Shown: piece by piece, positions 17,302 to 25,548 of the stretch | How the letters are laid out: every line of letters begins with the position of its first letter | Position numbering within the stretch: the first letter of the stretch is position 1 | Assembly: GCA_027491215.1 (NCBI GenBank) | Contig: JAIXWP010000097.1 | Location: 1 to 58,214 of the forward strand | Length of the DNA: 58,214 bases | Direction of reading: 5' to 3' | Source of the DNA: Flavobacteriales bacterium | Lineage (GTDB): Bacteria; Bacteroidota; Bacteroidia; Flavobacteriales_D; Sanyastnellaceae | Program-made: the position numbers and the translations under genes | The notes under the pieces: model-generated | The model's input: only the letters and a program-made list of their open reading frames with translations | Databases searched by the model: none | What the model was told of the DNA's origin: nothing

Positions 17302-18915
17302 CTACTTCTTAGGTGGTGGATTCTGTCGAGGCTTCATATTTGTTGACTTCGATGGTGCGCCTGTTGGAGCATCTTCGTCCTCATATTCATGTTCCTTTAC
17401 ATTCTGAAGATTAATCTCTTTTCCATCCTCTAGTTTTTGTAGTAAATCATCAATCTGCTCTGCACTCAATTGCTTCGCAATAATCTTCATGTCTTTGTCC
17501 ATCAAGAAAACTTTCGGGGTACTATTCACATCCCAAGTAGTGCGGTAATTCAGACTCTTCAAAGTAGTGATGCCACTGTAGATCAATTTAGAGGCACTGT
17601 CTTGCTTCATAATTTCAGGAGTATCGCTGACGTTGATCCAGTCCAATTTATTTTCATCAATAAATTTAACCCACTTATCATTTTCAAGCTCATTACCCAC
17701 TGCATACACTACCAAGCCCTTGTCTTTCCATTTGTGATAAACATCTAGAAGTTTTGGCACTTCTTTTTTACAGTGACCGCAAGTAGATTCCCAAATCACG
17801 AGCAATGTGTATTTCCCTGCTGCATTCTTCATGCTGGTCCATTTCTGACCCGTTGCATCTGGAAGAATAATGTCTTGTGCAATTTCCCCACACATGCAGT
17901 TTCTTTTCTCATCCGCAGATTCTTTGATCTGCTTCATTTTCGCTTCATCCATCCAATCTACCTTGCCGGTGTTGTAGTAATTATCTACCATGTACACAAA
18001 CAAGCGATCCATACACATGATCTTAGAAGTCTCAGCTGTATAGGTGATGTAGTTCACGAAGTACTTAAACAAATCTGTATTTCCAGAAACGCGGTCGATG
18101 AGTTTTTTTGATTCGATACAAAGCGTATCAGGAATCTGAGGAAGTGTCTGCGTAATATAACGCTCAATCAATCTGTGGATGGTCTGATCGCGAATCATTC
18201 CAGGAGAAGAAAAATCAACGTTATCCCAATAGTGCTCACGGAACCAATAGTATTGGTAGCGCGCCTTTCCAACTTCGTCTAATGAATCTGGAGCGGTAGG
18301 TGTTTCGGGATCCAAGCTCATTTTTAAAAGCTTGGCAAAAAGTAGATTTGGATGATCTGTGATGATCTTTTTCTGATATGCAATGACCTCATCATTGAGC
18401 TTATTCAAAGATTCTTTTGCTGGTGCTTTCTCTTCCTCCGTCTTCAAGCTGTCATTCAAGATCTTGTCAATAGGTTCTCTTGACAGGCGTTTCGTATTGA
18501 TGTAGCGGATGTAATCAAAAAACATTTTATTGTTTTCCGATTCTTTGATAACGATTTTGTTGATGTCATTATCTGCGTTGGCTTGCAACACGATATTTTC
18601 CTGATCAACGATGATATCAAAATATTTTGGACCAGGCATAATGATGGCGTATTTACCTATCTGGTCTGGATTCTTTCCATAAAATTCAAAATTTCCATTC
18701 GCATCTACGCGAGTGGTATCGTTGTAATAAAGACTTTTTCCGTAGTAATTACCGAGATAGAGCACGGTATCTTTCAAACCTTCGATGCGACCTTTGATTT
18801 TGAACTTCGTGTTCACTGATTTCTTGGCTGGCGCGGCCTTCTGTGCTTGAACACTGATCGTCATCAGTGCCATCAATAAAAACAAAGCAATTTGAATGTA
18901 CTTGTTATTCTTCAT
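17302..18915 (-). CDS. TlpA-like thioredoxin (DUF4369 / DUF5106 type)
   Basis: I start at ATG 18915 (MKNNKYIQIALFLLMALMTI), which gives a signal peptide ending at VQA-Q; the longer frame adds 23 residues without a promoter. The 537-residue product has an N-terminal DUF4369-like beta domain (FKIKGRIEGLKDTVLYLGNY). A helical DUF5106-like middle precedes a C-terminal thioredoxin domain with CGHC (Cys379, Cys382 in WESTCGHCKKEVP) and a cis-Pro strand (NSTPKVFLMD). It is a periplasmic thiol-disulfide reductase. The tail is low complexity (Pro, Lys, Asn). It is monocistronic, with a -7 box about 51 nt upstream. Confidence 0.87.
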   Translation of the reverse strand: MKNNKYIQIALFLLMALMTISVQAQKAAPAKKSVNTKFKIKGRIEGLKDTVLYLGNYYGKSLYYNDTTRVDANGNFEFYGKNPDQIGKYAIIMPGPKYFDIIVDQENIVLQANADNDINKIVIKESENNKMFFDYIRYINTKRLSREPIDKILNDSLKTEEEKAPAKESLNKLNDEVIAYQKKIITDHPNLLFAKLLKMSLDPETPTAPDSLDEVGKARYQYYWFREHYWDNVDFSSPGMIRDQTIHRLIERYITQTLPQIPDTLCIESKKLIDRVSGNTDLFKYFVNYITYTAETSKIMCMDRLFVYMVDNYYNTGKVDWMDEAKMKQIKESADEKRNCMCGEIAQDIILPDATGQKWTSMKNAAGKYTLLVIWESTCGHCKKEVPKLLDVYHKWKDKGLVVYAVGNELENDKWVKFIDENKLDWINVSDTPEIMKQDSASKLIYSGITTLKSLNYRTTWDVNSTPKVFLMDKDMKIIAKQLSAEQIDDLLQKLEDGKEINLQNVKEHEYEDEDAPTGAPSKSTNMKPRQNPPPKK

Positions 18916-18966
18916 AAATCGTTCTAATATCTGAATGACTTCAAATTTGTGGTTTGTGTTGTTTCG

Positions 18967-18974
18967 CAAAGGTA
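18967..18974 (-). promoter_or_regulatory. -7 box (TACCTTTG) for the TlpA-like gene
   Basis: On the minus strand TACCTTTG is followed by GC and then a leader of about 50 nt to ATG 18915. Confidence 0.55.
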
Positions 18975-19070
18975 AGTTTAACATTTCCTTGAATTCTTAC
19001 CCCTATGTGAAATGATGCAAACCAACTATTGTTCCAAACATTTCCCTGAAAATCTTTGTTTCTTTGGCCT

Positions 19071-19784
19071 ATGAAATCTGTACTTGTCATCGGATGTGGC
19101 TGGCTTGGAATGCCCCTCGCTGTAGCACTTCAGCGCAAAGGTTATACCGTTACTGGCTCCACCCGCCAAGCCGAGCGACGCGCCAAGCTTGAATCAGATG
19201 GAATCCGAGCCATCGCGCAACATGAGGTCACAGAATTCTATGATACCGTAATCTGTACCCTTACTCCCCCGAAGACCGAAGCCGACCATGAGCTCCATCG
19301 CTCGATTGCTGCGTCTGCCGCCAAATTTGAAATCCCACAGCTTATTTATACGTCATCAATCTCTATCTATCCAGATATTCCACAACTCATGGATGAGGAA
19401 AAGGCGGATCGAAATTCAAACATGGGCCAACTCGAAGAACTCTATCGTCAAGAATACAAGGATGTGACCATCCTTCGACTAGGCGGTTTATATGGTGGCG
19501 AAAGACATCCCGCTTTTTATTTATCTGGAAAAAATGGTGTGCCCAAGCCAATGGCCGTTATCAATCTGGTCAGCCAAGAGCGCGTCATCACCGCTATTGA
19601 GCTAACCGTGGATAAGGGTATCAAAGGCGAATCGTTTAATATCGTCGATCCAGAACACCCCACCAGAAAAAAATATTATACGGAGGTTTGCGCCCAACTT
19701 GGAATTCCTGCACCTGAGTTTGAGAATTCCATCGACAAAGGAAAAGTGATCGATGACTCTAAATGGAAACTATGGTTTGATTAA
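19071..19784 (+). CDS. NAD(P)-dependent SDR / epimerase-like protein (YeeZ-like)
   Basis: The 238-residue protein starts MKSVLVIGCGWLGMPLAVAL, with a Rossmann dinucleotide motif GCGWLG at residues 8-13. It continues as an extended short-chain dehydrogenase: TSSISIYPD where the active-site Ser region lies, followed by LEELYRQEYKDVTILRLGGLYGG. The Tyr-x3-Lys of classical SDRs appears as YRQEY, so classical dehydrogenase catalysis is uncertain. It resembles the YeeZ group of nucleotide-sugar-epimerase-like proteins. I choose ATG 19071 over an upstream TTG because of the -7-like TTTCTTTG ending 4 nt before it. The product is cytosolic; its substrate is unknown. Confidence 0.78.
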   Translation: MKSVLVIGCGWLGMPLAVALQRKGYTVTGSTRQAERRAKLESDGIRAIAQHEVTEFYDTVICTLTPPKTEADHELHRSIAASAAKFEIPQLIYTSSISIYPDIPQLMDEEKADRNSNMGQLEELYRQEYKDVTILRLGGLYGGERHPAFYLSGKNGVPKPMAVINLVSQERVITAIELTVDKGIKGESFNIVDPEHPTRKKYYTEVCAQLGIPAPEFENSIDKGKVIDDSKWKLWFD

Positions 19785-19796
19785 GTGATAATCACT
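19784..19796. promoter_or_regulatory. 13-bp palindrome abutting a -7 box
   Basis: AGTGAT-A-ATCACT is a perfect dyad. It overlaps the last base of the SDR stop codon and the first base of the -7-like box TAATTTCG (19796-19803), which serves the T9SS gene at 19846. It sits where a repressor would block the promoter. Confidence 0.4.
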
Positions 19797-19845
19797 AATT
19801 TCGTACGACCTGTTTTTTTATAATTAACCCTTAACCAAAACGCGT

Positions 19846-20793
19846 ATGAAAAAATTATTACTTTTTTCTTCTTTTCTAATTCCTGTAATTTCTCAAGCAC
19901 AGCTAATTGTTGAAGATAATTTCGACAGCTACACTGCTGGCACTGGTGTTGCCGCTCAGTCTACTAATTGGGATACTTGGACTGGTGCAACGAATATCGA
20001 CGCACTTGTGAGTACCGAACAAGCATTCAGTACCCCAAACAGCATGAAGGTCAACCAAACAGGCAACGACATGGTGCTTCCACTCGGTCCTTACACAACA
20101 GGAGCCTATGAGGCTACTTGGAAAATGTACATTCCAAATGGCGAAGGCGGTTACTTCAATGCACTACATACTTGGGCTGCAAACAGCACCACCTATGAGT
20201 GGGCGGTGGATGTGTTCTTCTCTGCAAGTGGAGCTATCGCTACCGTTGCAGGAAGCGTAGAAGAAGCAAGTCCAGTTAACTATACTTCTGACACCTGGTT
20301 TGATGTAAAACTGTATGTCAACCTCACGGCAGATGTTGGAAAAGTATTCATTAATGGTACTGAGATTCGCAGTTTCCAATGGTCTTTAAATAATGCCAAT
20401 GGTCTTGCGGGTACAAATAGACTCGTTGCCATCAACTTCTACGGAACCGAAGGTCCAAACGGAGCAAATACTGGTGGAATCTACTATGTAGATGATGTGG
20501 CAGTTAACCAAGTTTCTGACGTCCTTGCAACCGAAGAAAAAGCGGATCTCGTGCTTACTCCAAGCTTTTACCCTAACCCAGTAAGCAGTGAATTGACACT
20601 TGAAACTCCTCCATCATTCAATGGCGGAACTGTAAGCATCTTTGACCTTACAGGAAAAGTAGTTTACACACACGCTATAGCTACCGAAGATCAAATTCAG
20701 CGCATCAATGTGAGTGACTTATCGCAAGGAATCTACATGATTCAATGGAAGAAAGCCAATATGGTGAAGACCATGCGCATGATCAAGAAATAA
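19846..20793 (+). CDS. Secreted protein with T9SS type A sorting domain
   Basis: The 315-residue protein has a signal peptide (MKKLLLFSSFLIPVISQA). A concanavalin/LamG-like domain covers about residues 22-225 (DNFDSYTAGTG, TWKMYIPNGEGGYFNALHTW, YYVDDVAVNQ). A C-terminal sorting domain spans about 240-315: SFYPNPVSSELTLE, then VSIFDLTGKVVY, and finally LSQGIYMIQWK with a basic end. That tail directs export through the type IX system and anchoring to the cell surface. The LamG-like part suggests carbohydrate or matrix binding; no catalytic residues are evident. A -7-like TAATTTCG lies 42 nt upstream. Confidence 0.88.
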   Translation: MKKLLLFSSFLIPVISQAQLIVEDNFDSYTAGTGVAAQSTNWDTWTGATNIDALVSTEQAFSTPNSMKVNQTGNDMVLPLGPYTTGAYEATWKMYIPNGEGGYFNALHTWAANSTTYEWAVDVFFSASGAIATVAGSVEEASPVNYTSDTWFDVKLYVNLTADVGKVFINGTEIRSFQWSLNNANGLAGTNRLVAINFYGTEGPNGANTGGIYYVDDVAVNQVSDVLATEEKADLVLTPSFYPNPVSSELTLETPPSFNGGTVSIFDLTGKVVYTHAIATEDQIQRINVSDLSQGIYMIQWKKANMVKTMRMIKK

Positions 20794-20794
20794 A

Positions 20795-21403
20795 CTAAGC
20801 GAGCTTTTGCTCGAGTAATTGGACAAACTCCATCTCCACCTCATGATGTTTATCACGAGCGTACCAGAGATGGAGTTTTTCTTTTATTACATCCATGTCT
20901 GCATTATCCGCTTTCAATTGATTGATGAGCTCTTGCGCCTTGTGCGGTCTCGGGCCATAGTGACCTAGGACTTTCCCGTGTTCATCGATCAGAATAAAAA
21001 TTGGAATAGATCTACCGGTGCCGGTGAGAAACATATCCATGATTTCCAAATTCTCATCGCGTAGAATATACTTGGTTTGAATCGATGAATTCAAATTCGC
21101 TATTTGCTGAATCACAGGCACGATCTGCGCCGCATCCCCACACCAACCCTCTGTCAACACAAGGAAGGTGAAAGGCTTATTGATTTTACCAACTGCCTCT
21201 TTGGTATGATCGGATAGATGCGTATGCTTGTCCCATCGATCCATACGATGAACATTCAGTTTGCTATATACGAGTAAATCTTCCGTTTGATTTGGTCCCG
21301 TTACCTTTCCTTCTTCGTGCAGTCGATCAATCTTCTCACGGTATTCCTTATAAGACAATGCTCCTTCAAAACCAGAAGCAATCATACTTTCCAATGCATT
21401 CAT
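20795..21403 (-). CDS. Thioredoxin-family protein with WCGD motif
   Basis: The 202-residue cytosolic protein has a thioredoxin fold. FTFLVLTEGWCGDAAQIVPV carries a single Cys in WCGDAAQ, where thioredoxin has WCGPC; the resolving Cys is absent. The cis-Pro loop is RSIPIFILIDEHG. This WCGD group is common in Bacteroidota and Bacilli and cannot perform a normal two-Cys exchange. The stop is 1 nt from that of the convergent T9SS gene. The first ATG is used, although ATG at residue 7 is also possible. No clear -7 box is seen. Confidence 0.83.
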   Translation of the reverse strand: MNALESMIASGFEGALSYKEYREKIDRLHEEGKVTGPNQTEDLLVYSKLNVHRMDRWDKHTHLSDHTKEAVGKINKPFTFLVLTEGWCGDAAQIVPVIQQIANLNSSIQTKYILRDENLEIMDMFLTGTGRSIPIFILIDEHGKVLGHYGPRPHKAQELINQLKADNADMDVIKEKLHLWYARDKHHEVEMEFVQLLEQKLA

Positions 21404-21488
21404 AAAACTAGATTAATATTGTACAAAGTTCAGCATTTATAACAAGCTTGGACTGTTAAAGATCATTGTATAATTCGATTTCTGACTG

Positions 21489-22307
21489 ATGAAAATCACC
21501 ACCAACCTCCGAAAGATGCGCACCACTCTTGATGGAACAGCGCAATACACTTTGCCTATTGTTGACATCCTAGATTATACAGGCACTTATTTCATGAATC
21601 CTTTGGTGGGCGAACGCATTGAACTTCAGTTCGAGAATGAAATTCACTGCGTGGAAACAGGAAAGAAAATCAAGAAGACTTTTGGTGAAGGTATGAGCTA
21701 TGAAGCATTTATGACCTCTCCTAGCGCTTCTCCAAGTATTGTGCGACCAGAGCTAAGTCGGATTCATGAAGGCATCGCACTTCGCGATGCTGCATGGGAA
21801 GAAGAGCATCATAATAAGCCACACTTTGTATACTTATCCCGCACTAGTGATATTAAAGTCGGTGTTACTCGCACCGGCAATGTGCCTAGCAGATGGATTG
21901 ATCAAGGTGCAAGCGAGGCGATCATTCTCGCCGAAACTCCCTACCGTCAACTCGCAGGACTTATAGAAGTTGCACTGAAAGATCATATGGCAGATAAAAC
22001 CAATTGGCAAGCCATGCTAAAAAATCTATCTAATGATAACACTCCGCTGGATGTAAAGAAAAATCAAGTGCTCGATTTCTTACCTGAAGAATATCACGAC
22101 TTTGTTTTCGACTCTGATGAAGTAACCAAGATTAATTATCCTGTATTAAACTATCCTCTTAAAGTGAAGTCACTGAAGTTAGACACTACTCCGCAGTATC
22201 AAGGAAAATTAATGGGCATTAAAGGTCAATACTTGATATTCGAAGATGGCACTGTTTTTAATGTACGATCACACGCGGGCTACAAAATGAGTCTGACCTT
22301 ATTGTAA
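21489..22307 (+). CDS. DUF2797 protein lacking the usual zinc cysteines
   Basis: The 272-residue protein matches DUF2797, including the core FVYLSRTSDIKVGVTRTGNV followed by RWIDQGASEAI and IEVALKDHMADKTNWQAML. The core resembles a GIY-YIG nuclease-like fold, but no nuclease activity is established for the family. Relatives I remember from Flavobacteriia carry a CxxC...CxxC zinc ribbon before this core. Here only Cys54 remains, and the other positions read Thr57, Ser70 and Ala73. It starts an apparent operon with the DUF1800 gene 2 nt downstream. Confidence 0.8.
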   Translation: MKITTNLRKMRTTLDGTAQYTLPIVDILDYTGTYFMNPLVGERIELQFENEIHCVETGKKIKKTFGEGMSYEAFMTSPSASPSIVRPELSRIHEGIALRDAAWEEEHHNKPHFVYLSRTSDIKVGVTRTGNVPSRWIDQGASEAIILAETPYRQLAGLIEVALKDHMADKTNWQAMLKNLSNDNTPLDVKKNQVLDFLPEEYHDFVFDSDEVTKINYPVLNYPLKVKSLKLDTTPQYQGKLMGIKGQYLIFEDGTVFNVRSHAGYKMSLTLL

Positions 22308-22309
22308 AA

Positions 22310-23674
22310 ATGACAAAAACTCAAGACATCCATCACCTCTATTCTCGAGCAGGCTTCGGATTACATCCACAGTATTGGCAAAACAGAGAAGCCTTATCAG
22401 CGGAGCAGCTCGTAGATCAATTATTTGAAGACAGCAAGAAGTTCACTTCCCTTCAGCGATTTGAAGATATTCGAGAAAGAAAGGAAGATGTTGGTGGATT
22501 AAAAATCTTGAAAATGATATTGAAAAGCCGAAAAGATTTACAAGAATTAAATCTTTCATGGCTTGATCACATGAGTACTACTGGTGCTCAATTGCGCGAA
22601 AAGATGACTTTCTTTTGGCATAATCATTTTGCCACGCAAGTACCTTTCCCAGTGCTGATGCAAGCACAAAATAATATGCTCAGAACGCATGCGCTTGGAA
22701 ATTTCAAAACGCTTCTCGAACAAATAGCTATGGATCCTGCAATGATTATTTATTTAAATAATCAGCAGAATAAGAAAAACGCACCAAACGAAAACTTCGC
22801 TCGCGAACTCATGGAACTCTTCACAATGGGAAGAGGAAATTATACAGAACAAGACATCAAAGAAAGCGCTAGAGCATTCACGGGATGGCATGTTGGTAAA
22901 GATGGCTATTTCAAATTCGAAGAAAAGCAACACGACTATGGACAAAAAACTTTCTTCGGTCAAACAGGAAATTGGAATGGACAAGATATCATTCGAATCA
23001 TTTTAGAGCAGCCTACGACAGCTGTTTTTATTTCAAAAAAGCTCTATCGACATTTCATACATCCCAACGTTGATCAAACTTTTGTAAACGAGATGGCACA
23101 AGTATTTCGAGTGAACAATTACGAAATCGAGCCTCTATTAAAGTTCATTTTTACATCAAAGCATTTTTATCGAAATGACAAAAAGGGAAGTTTAATAAAA
23201 TCACCTGTTGAGCTCATTGTATCATACAAACGTCTGTTTGGATTGCGTTTGAACAAGCCCGAAAACATGATCAAGCTTCAACGTGGATTAGGACAACTTC
23301 TCTTCTTCCCTCCTAATGTGGCTGGATGGCCGGGCAATCAGGCATGGATAGATAGCACATCTTTGCTCTTACGAATGAACCTTCCCTTTATTTTTCTTGG
23401 AAGAGATAATTTTGATTTAAAGGAAAAAGAACTTCCAGAAAGTGCATTGATAAAAAACAAAGAGAAGAAACCATTCTTAGGCACACTTCATTTTGAGCCA
23501 ATGCAAAAGAGTATTCCAGCAAACATTCAATCGCGCGAGGAACAGTATCAATATGTCTTTGGTTTATTGATGTCGCATACAGACCTTGTGGCTCCACCTT
23601 ACGATGCCCGCTGGACAAAATTCAGCGATGTTGTCACCGCCATTCTTTCACTTCCAGAATATCAATTGCACTAA
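22310..23674 (+). CDS. DUF1800 family protein
   Basis: The 454-residue protein is a clear DUF1800 member: HLYSRAGFGLHPQYW at the start, then MTFFWHNHFATQ, ARELMELFTMGRGNYTEQD and the WPGNQAWID segment near residue 343. These proteins nearly always sit next to a DUF1501 gene, as here with 2 nt between the genes. Their function is unknown; a redox or sulfatase-linked exported complex has been proposed for the pair. I see no signal peptide, so export may depend on the Tat-carrying partner. Co-transcription with DUF2797 upstream is likely. Confidence 0.93.
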   Translation: MTKTQDIHHLYSRAGFGLHPQYWQNREALSAEQLVDQLFEDSKKFTSLQRFEDIRERKEDVGGLKILKMILKSRKDLQELNLSWLDHMSTTGAQLREKMTFFWHNHFATQVPFPVLMQAQNNMLRTHALGNFKTLLEQIAMDPAMIIYLNNQQNKKNAPNENFARELMELFTMGRGNYTEQDIKESARAFTGWHVGKDGYFKFEEKQHDYGQKTFFGQTGNWNGQDIIRIILEQPTTAVFISKKLYRHFIHPNVDQTFVNEMAQVFRVNNYEIEPLLKFIFTSKHFYRNDKKGSLIKSPVELIVSYKRLFGLRLNKPENMIKLQRGLGQLLFFPPNVAGWPGNQAWIDSTSLLLRMNLPFIFLGRDNFDLKEKELPESALIKNKEKKPFLGTLHFEPMQKSIPANIQSREEQYQYVFGLLMSHTDLVAPPYDARWTKFSDVVTAILSLPEYQLH

Positions 23675-23676
23675 TT

Positions 23677-24849
23677 ATGAAAAGAAGAGATTTCATTAAG
23701 ACATCTGCTCTTGCCTCAGGAGCCTTGTTGCTTCCAGACATTTTACGTGCATCCGCGAACAATTTGCTTGCGGTGGAAGATAAAATTCTGATTGTAATTC
23801 AATGGAGCGGTGGAAATGATGGCTTAAACACTGTTATTCCGATAAAGAATGACCTCTATTACCAATACCGTCAAAAAATTGGCATTCGGGCCTCAGACGC
23901 ATTGGTTCTTAATACAGATATGGGACTTCATCCAAAGCTTTTGGCGTTGCGAGAAATGTTTGATCAAGGAGAGCTCGCTATTTTGCAAAATGTAGGATAT
24001 CCCGAACCCGACCGCAGTCATTTCCGCTCGATGGATATATGGCAAAGTGCTAGCGCGAGTGATGTATATTGGAGTGACGGCTGGATCGGTAGAATGCTCG
24101 ATGCTGGTTTTCTTCCTCAAGACGCGTTGGAAATTGATGATAGCTTGAGCCTTGCATTAAAGGGTAAGAACAAAAAAGGATTGGCTATTCGCGATATTCA
24201 GCAGGCACATCAATTAGCAGCTATTGGAAATCACATGTGTGATGGGGCGCACGATCATGACAATGTATCCTATTTGCGCACCACCTTGCGTGAGGCAACG
24301 AGTGGCATTGATTATATATACAGTCAGTCAAATAAGAAGACGAGTACCGCAGCTTATCCTTTAACAGAGTTTGGCCGACAAATGAAATCCACATCCGAGT
24401 TGATCATGTCTGGCTGTAAGACCAGAGTCTATTACCTGACATTGGGAGGATTTGACACGCATGCTGGTCAACCTGGAACACAAAATAGGCTATTTCAAGA
24501 GTATTCACAGGCCATTGGAGCACTGAAAAGTGACTTAAAGAAAGAAAATAGATGGAAAGATGTGGCGATTTTGACCTTTTCAGAGTTTGGCCGGAGAGTG
24601 AAGGAGAATGCTGGACGAGGGACAGATCATGGCACTGCTGGAGTTTCATTTGTGATGGGCGGAAGTATCAAAACACCAGGCCTGTATGGAGGAATGCCCA
24701 AATTGGATCAGTTGGTCGATGGAGATTTGGTTCATGAAATTGACTTTCGAAGAATGTACGCTACCCTATTAGATGATTGGATGGGGGTTAGCAGTGCTAA
24801 AATATTATCAGATAATTTTTTACGAATTCCTTTGTTTGTATCGAAATAA
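23677..24849 (+). CDS. DUF1501 protein with twin-arginine signal
   Basis: The 390-residue protein begins MKRRDFIKTSALASGALLLP, a Tat signal (RRDFIK), so it is exported folded. The remainder has the alkaline-phosphatase-like DUF1501 features: IVIQWSGGNDGLNTVIP near residue 40, HRSHF-type SHFRSMDIWQSAS near 112, GGFDTHAGQPG near 258 and TFSEFGRRVKENAGRGTDHG near 297. The last could ligate metal. It is the standard partner of DUF1800 upstream. The operon appears to end here; the RNA-binding gene's promoter begins 3 nt after its stop. Confidence 0.93.
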   Translation: MKRRDFIKTSALASGALLLPDILRASANNLLAVEDKILIVIQWSGGNDGLNTVIPIKNDLYYQYRQKIGIRASDALVLNTDMGLHPKLLALREMFDQGELAILQNVGYPEPDRSHFRSMDIWQSASASDVYWSDGWIGRMLDAGFLPQDALEIDDSLSLALKGKNKKGLAIRDIQQAHQLAAIGNHMCDGAHDHDNVSYLRTTLREATSGIDYIYSQSNKKTSTAAYPLTEFGRQMKSTSELIMSGCKTRVYYLTLGGFDTHAGQPGTQNRLFQEYSQAIGALKSDLKKENRWKDVAILTFSEFGRRVKENAGRGTDHGTAGVSFVMGGSIKTPGLYGGMPKLDQLVDGDLVHEIDFRRMYATLLDDWMGVSSAKILSDNFLRIPLFVSK

Positions 24850-24852
24850 GAT

Positions 24853-24860
24853 TATCTTTG
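24853..24860 (+). promoter_or_regulatory. -7 box (TATCTTTG) for the RRM gene
   Basis: TATCTTTG lies immediately after the DUF1501 stop and implies a leader of about 95 nt before ATG 24961. It is embedded in CTTTG-A-CAAAG, a short dyad. Confidence 0.55.
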
Positions 24861-24905
24861 ACAAAGCATATCAGTTTTCAACACGTTTTCTGTAGTTATG
24901 TGGTT

Positions 24906-24954
24906 AATGTTTGTTGGAGTATTAGATATGTAAACCAACAAACGTTTTTTTTTT
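24906..24954 (+). terminator. Terminator-like hairpin in the leader of the RRM gene
   Basis: AATGTTTGTTGG (24906-24917) pairs with CCAACAAACGTT (24935-24946), giving 12 pairs with one G-U around a 17-nt loop. It is followed by a run of ten T (24945-24954). Only AATCAC separates the T-run from ATG 24961. It may end DUF1501 transcription, but it also lies between the RRM gene's own -7 box and its start, as an attenuator would. Confidence 0.7.
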
Positions 24955-24960
24955 AATCAC

Positions 24961-25311
24961 ATGAACATTTTTGTTTCCGGGCTTAATTACAGCCTATCGA
25001 GCGAGGAGCTCACTGAAATTTTTTCACAGTATGGATCTGTTACATCTGCAAAGGTGATAATGGACAAAATGACCGGCCGTTCACGCGGATTCGGATTCGT
25101 TGAGATGTCTTCTGACGAAGAAGGTCGCAACGCAGTATCAGCGCTTGATCAAAGCGACGTTAAAGGAAGAAAGATCAACGTTAAAGAAGCGGAAGATCGT
25201 CCACAACGTAGCAATGATCGCCCACAACGCAGCAGCTTCGGCGGTGGCGGACGTGACGGTGGTCGTGATGGTTTCAAGCCTCGCTTCAACCGCGATAACA
25301 ACCGCTACTGA
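24961..25311 (+). CDS. RRM-type RNA-binding protein
   Basis: The 116-residue protein is a single RNA recognition motif (residues 1-80) plus a basic Gly/Arg tail. RNP2 is IFVSGL at residues 3-8, and RNP1 is RGFGFVEM near 43-50, both with the aromatic residues that stack on RNA. The tail (SSFGGGGRDGGRDGFKPRF) is typical of the small Rbp proteins of Bacteroidota and cyanobacteria, which bind single-stranded RNA and affect many transcripts. The gene has its own promoter and a terminator-like hairpin in its leader, which suggests self-control. A strong terminator follows at 25337-25367. Confidence 0.95.
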   Translation: MNIFVSGLNYSLSSEELTEIFSQYGSVTSAKVIMDKMTGRSRGFGFVEMSSDEEGRNAVSALDQSDVKGRKINVKEAEDRPQRSNDRPQRSSFGGGGRDGGRDGFKPRFNRDNNRY

Positions 25312-25336
25312 TAAAAATATTTTTATCGAAAAAATC

Positions 25337-25367
25337 TGGGCTGTCCTTTGGGCAGCCCATTTTTTTT
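25337..25367 (+). terminator. Rho-independent terminator of the RRM gene
   Basis: TGGGCTGTCC pairs with GGGCAGCCCA around a TTT loop (ten pairs, one G-U) and is followed by eight T. A second perfect palindrome, GATAAAAATATTTTTATC, lies just before it, right after the stop codon. Confidence 0.88.
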
Positions 25368-25382
25368 GAGGGAATTTTTAAT

Positions 25383-25547
25383 CGCCGCGACGATGCAATG
25401 CAATTAAAAAATATTGGGCAGCCGCATCGGATTTAAAAAAATATGAGCAGCCGCATCGCAATTAAAATCACGTACAGCCGCGTTGCAACGCGGCTCTGCA
25501 GTGCGGCTCTGCGGTGAGGCGCTACTACAGCAGAGCTGCAGCTCGGC
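25383..25547. repeat. Intergenic repeat cluster: 29-nt tandem units and palindromes
   Basis: This gene-free stretch of about 180 nt holds two near-identical units beginning GCAGCCGCATCG (25418-25446 and 25447-25474), each followed by an A/T-rich segment, and a diverged copy before them. Next comes a perfect 20-bp palindrome, AGCCGCGTTGCAACGCGGCT (25476-25495). Two direct copies of GCGGCTCTGC follow (25490-25499, 25503-25512), then the palindrome GAGCTGCAGCTC (25533-25544), which ends 5 nt before the neighbouring stop codon. It differs in sequence from the four arrays further right but shares the habit of abutting a stop. Confidence 0.8.
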
Positions 25548-25548
25548 T

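Noticed and set aside
24906-24954. Riboswitch in the RRM leader
   Set aside because: Apart from one hairpin with a T-run I see no aptamer-like conserved core; attenuator or terminator is the simpler reading.
25100-25369. 89-codon frame overlapping the RRM gene
   Set aside because: Out-of-frame reading of a clear RRM protein that also runs through its terminator.
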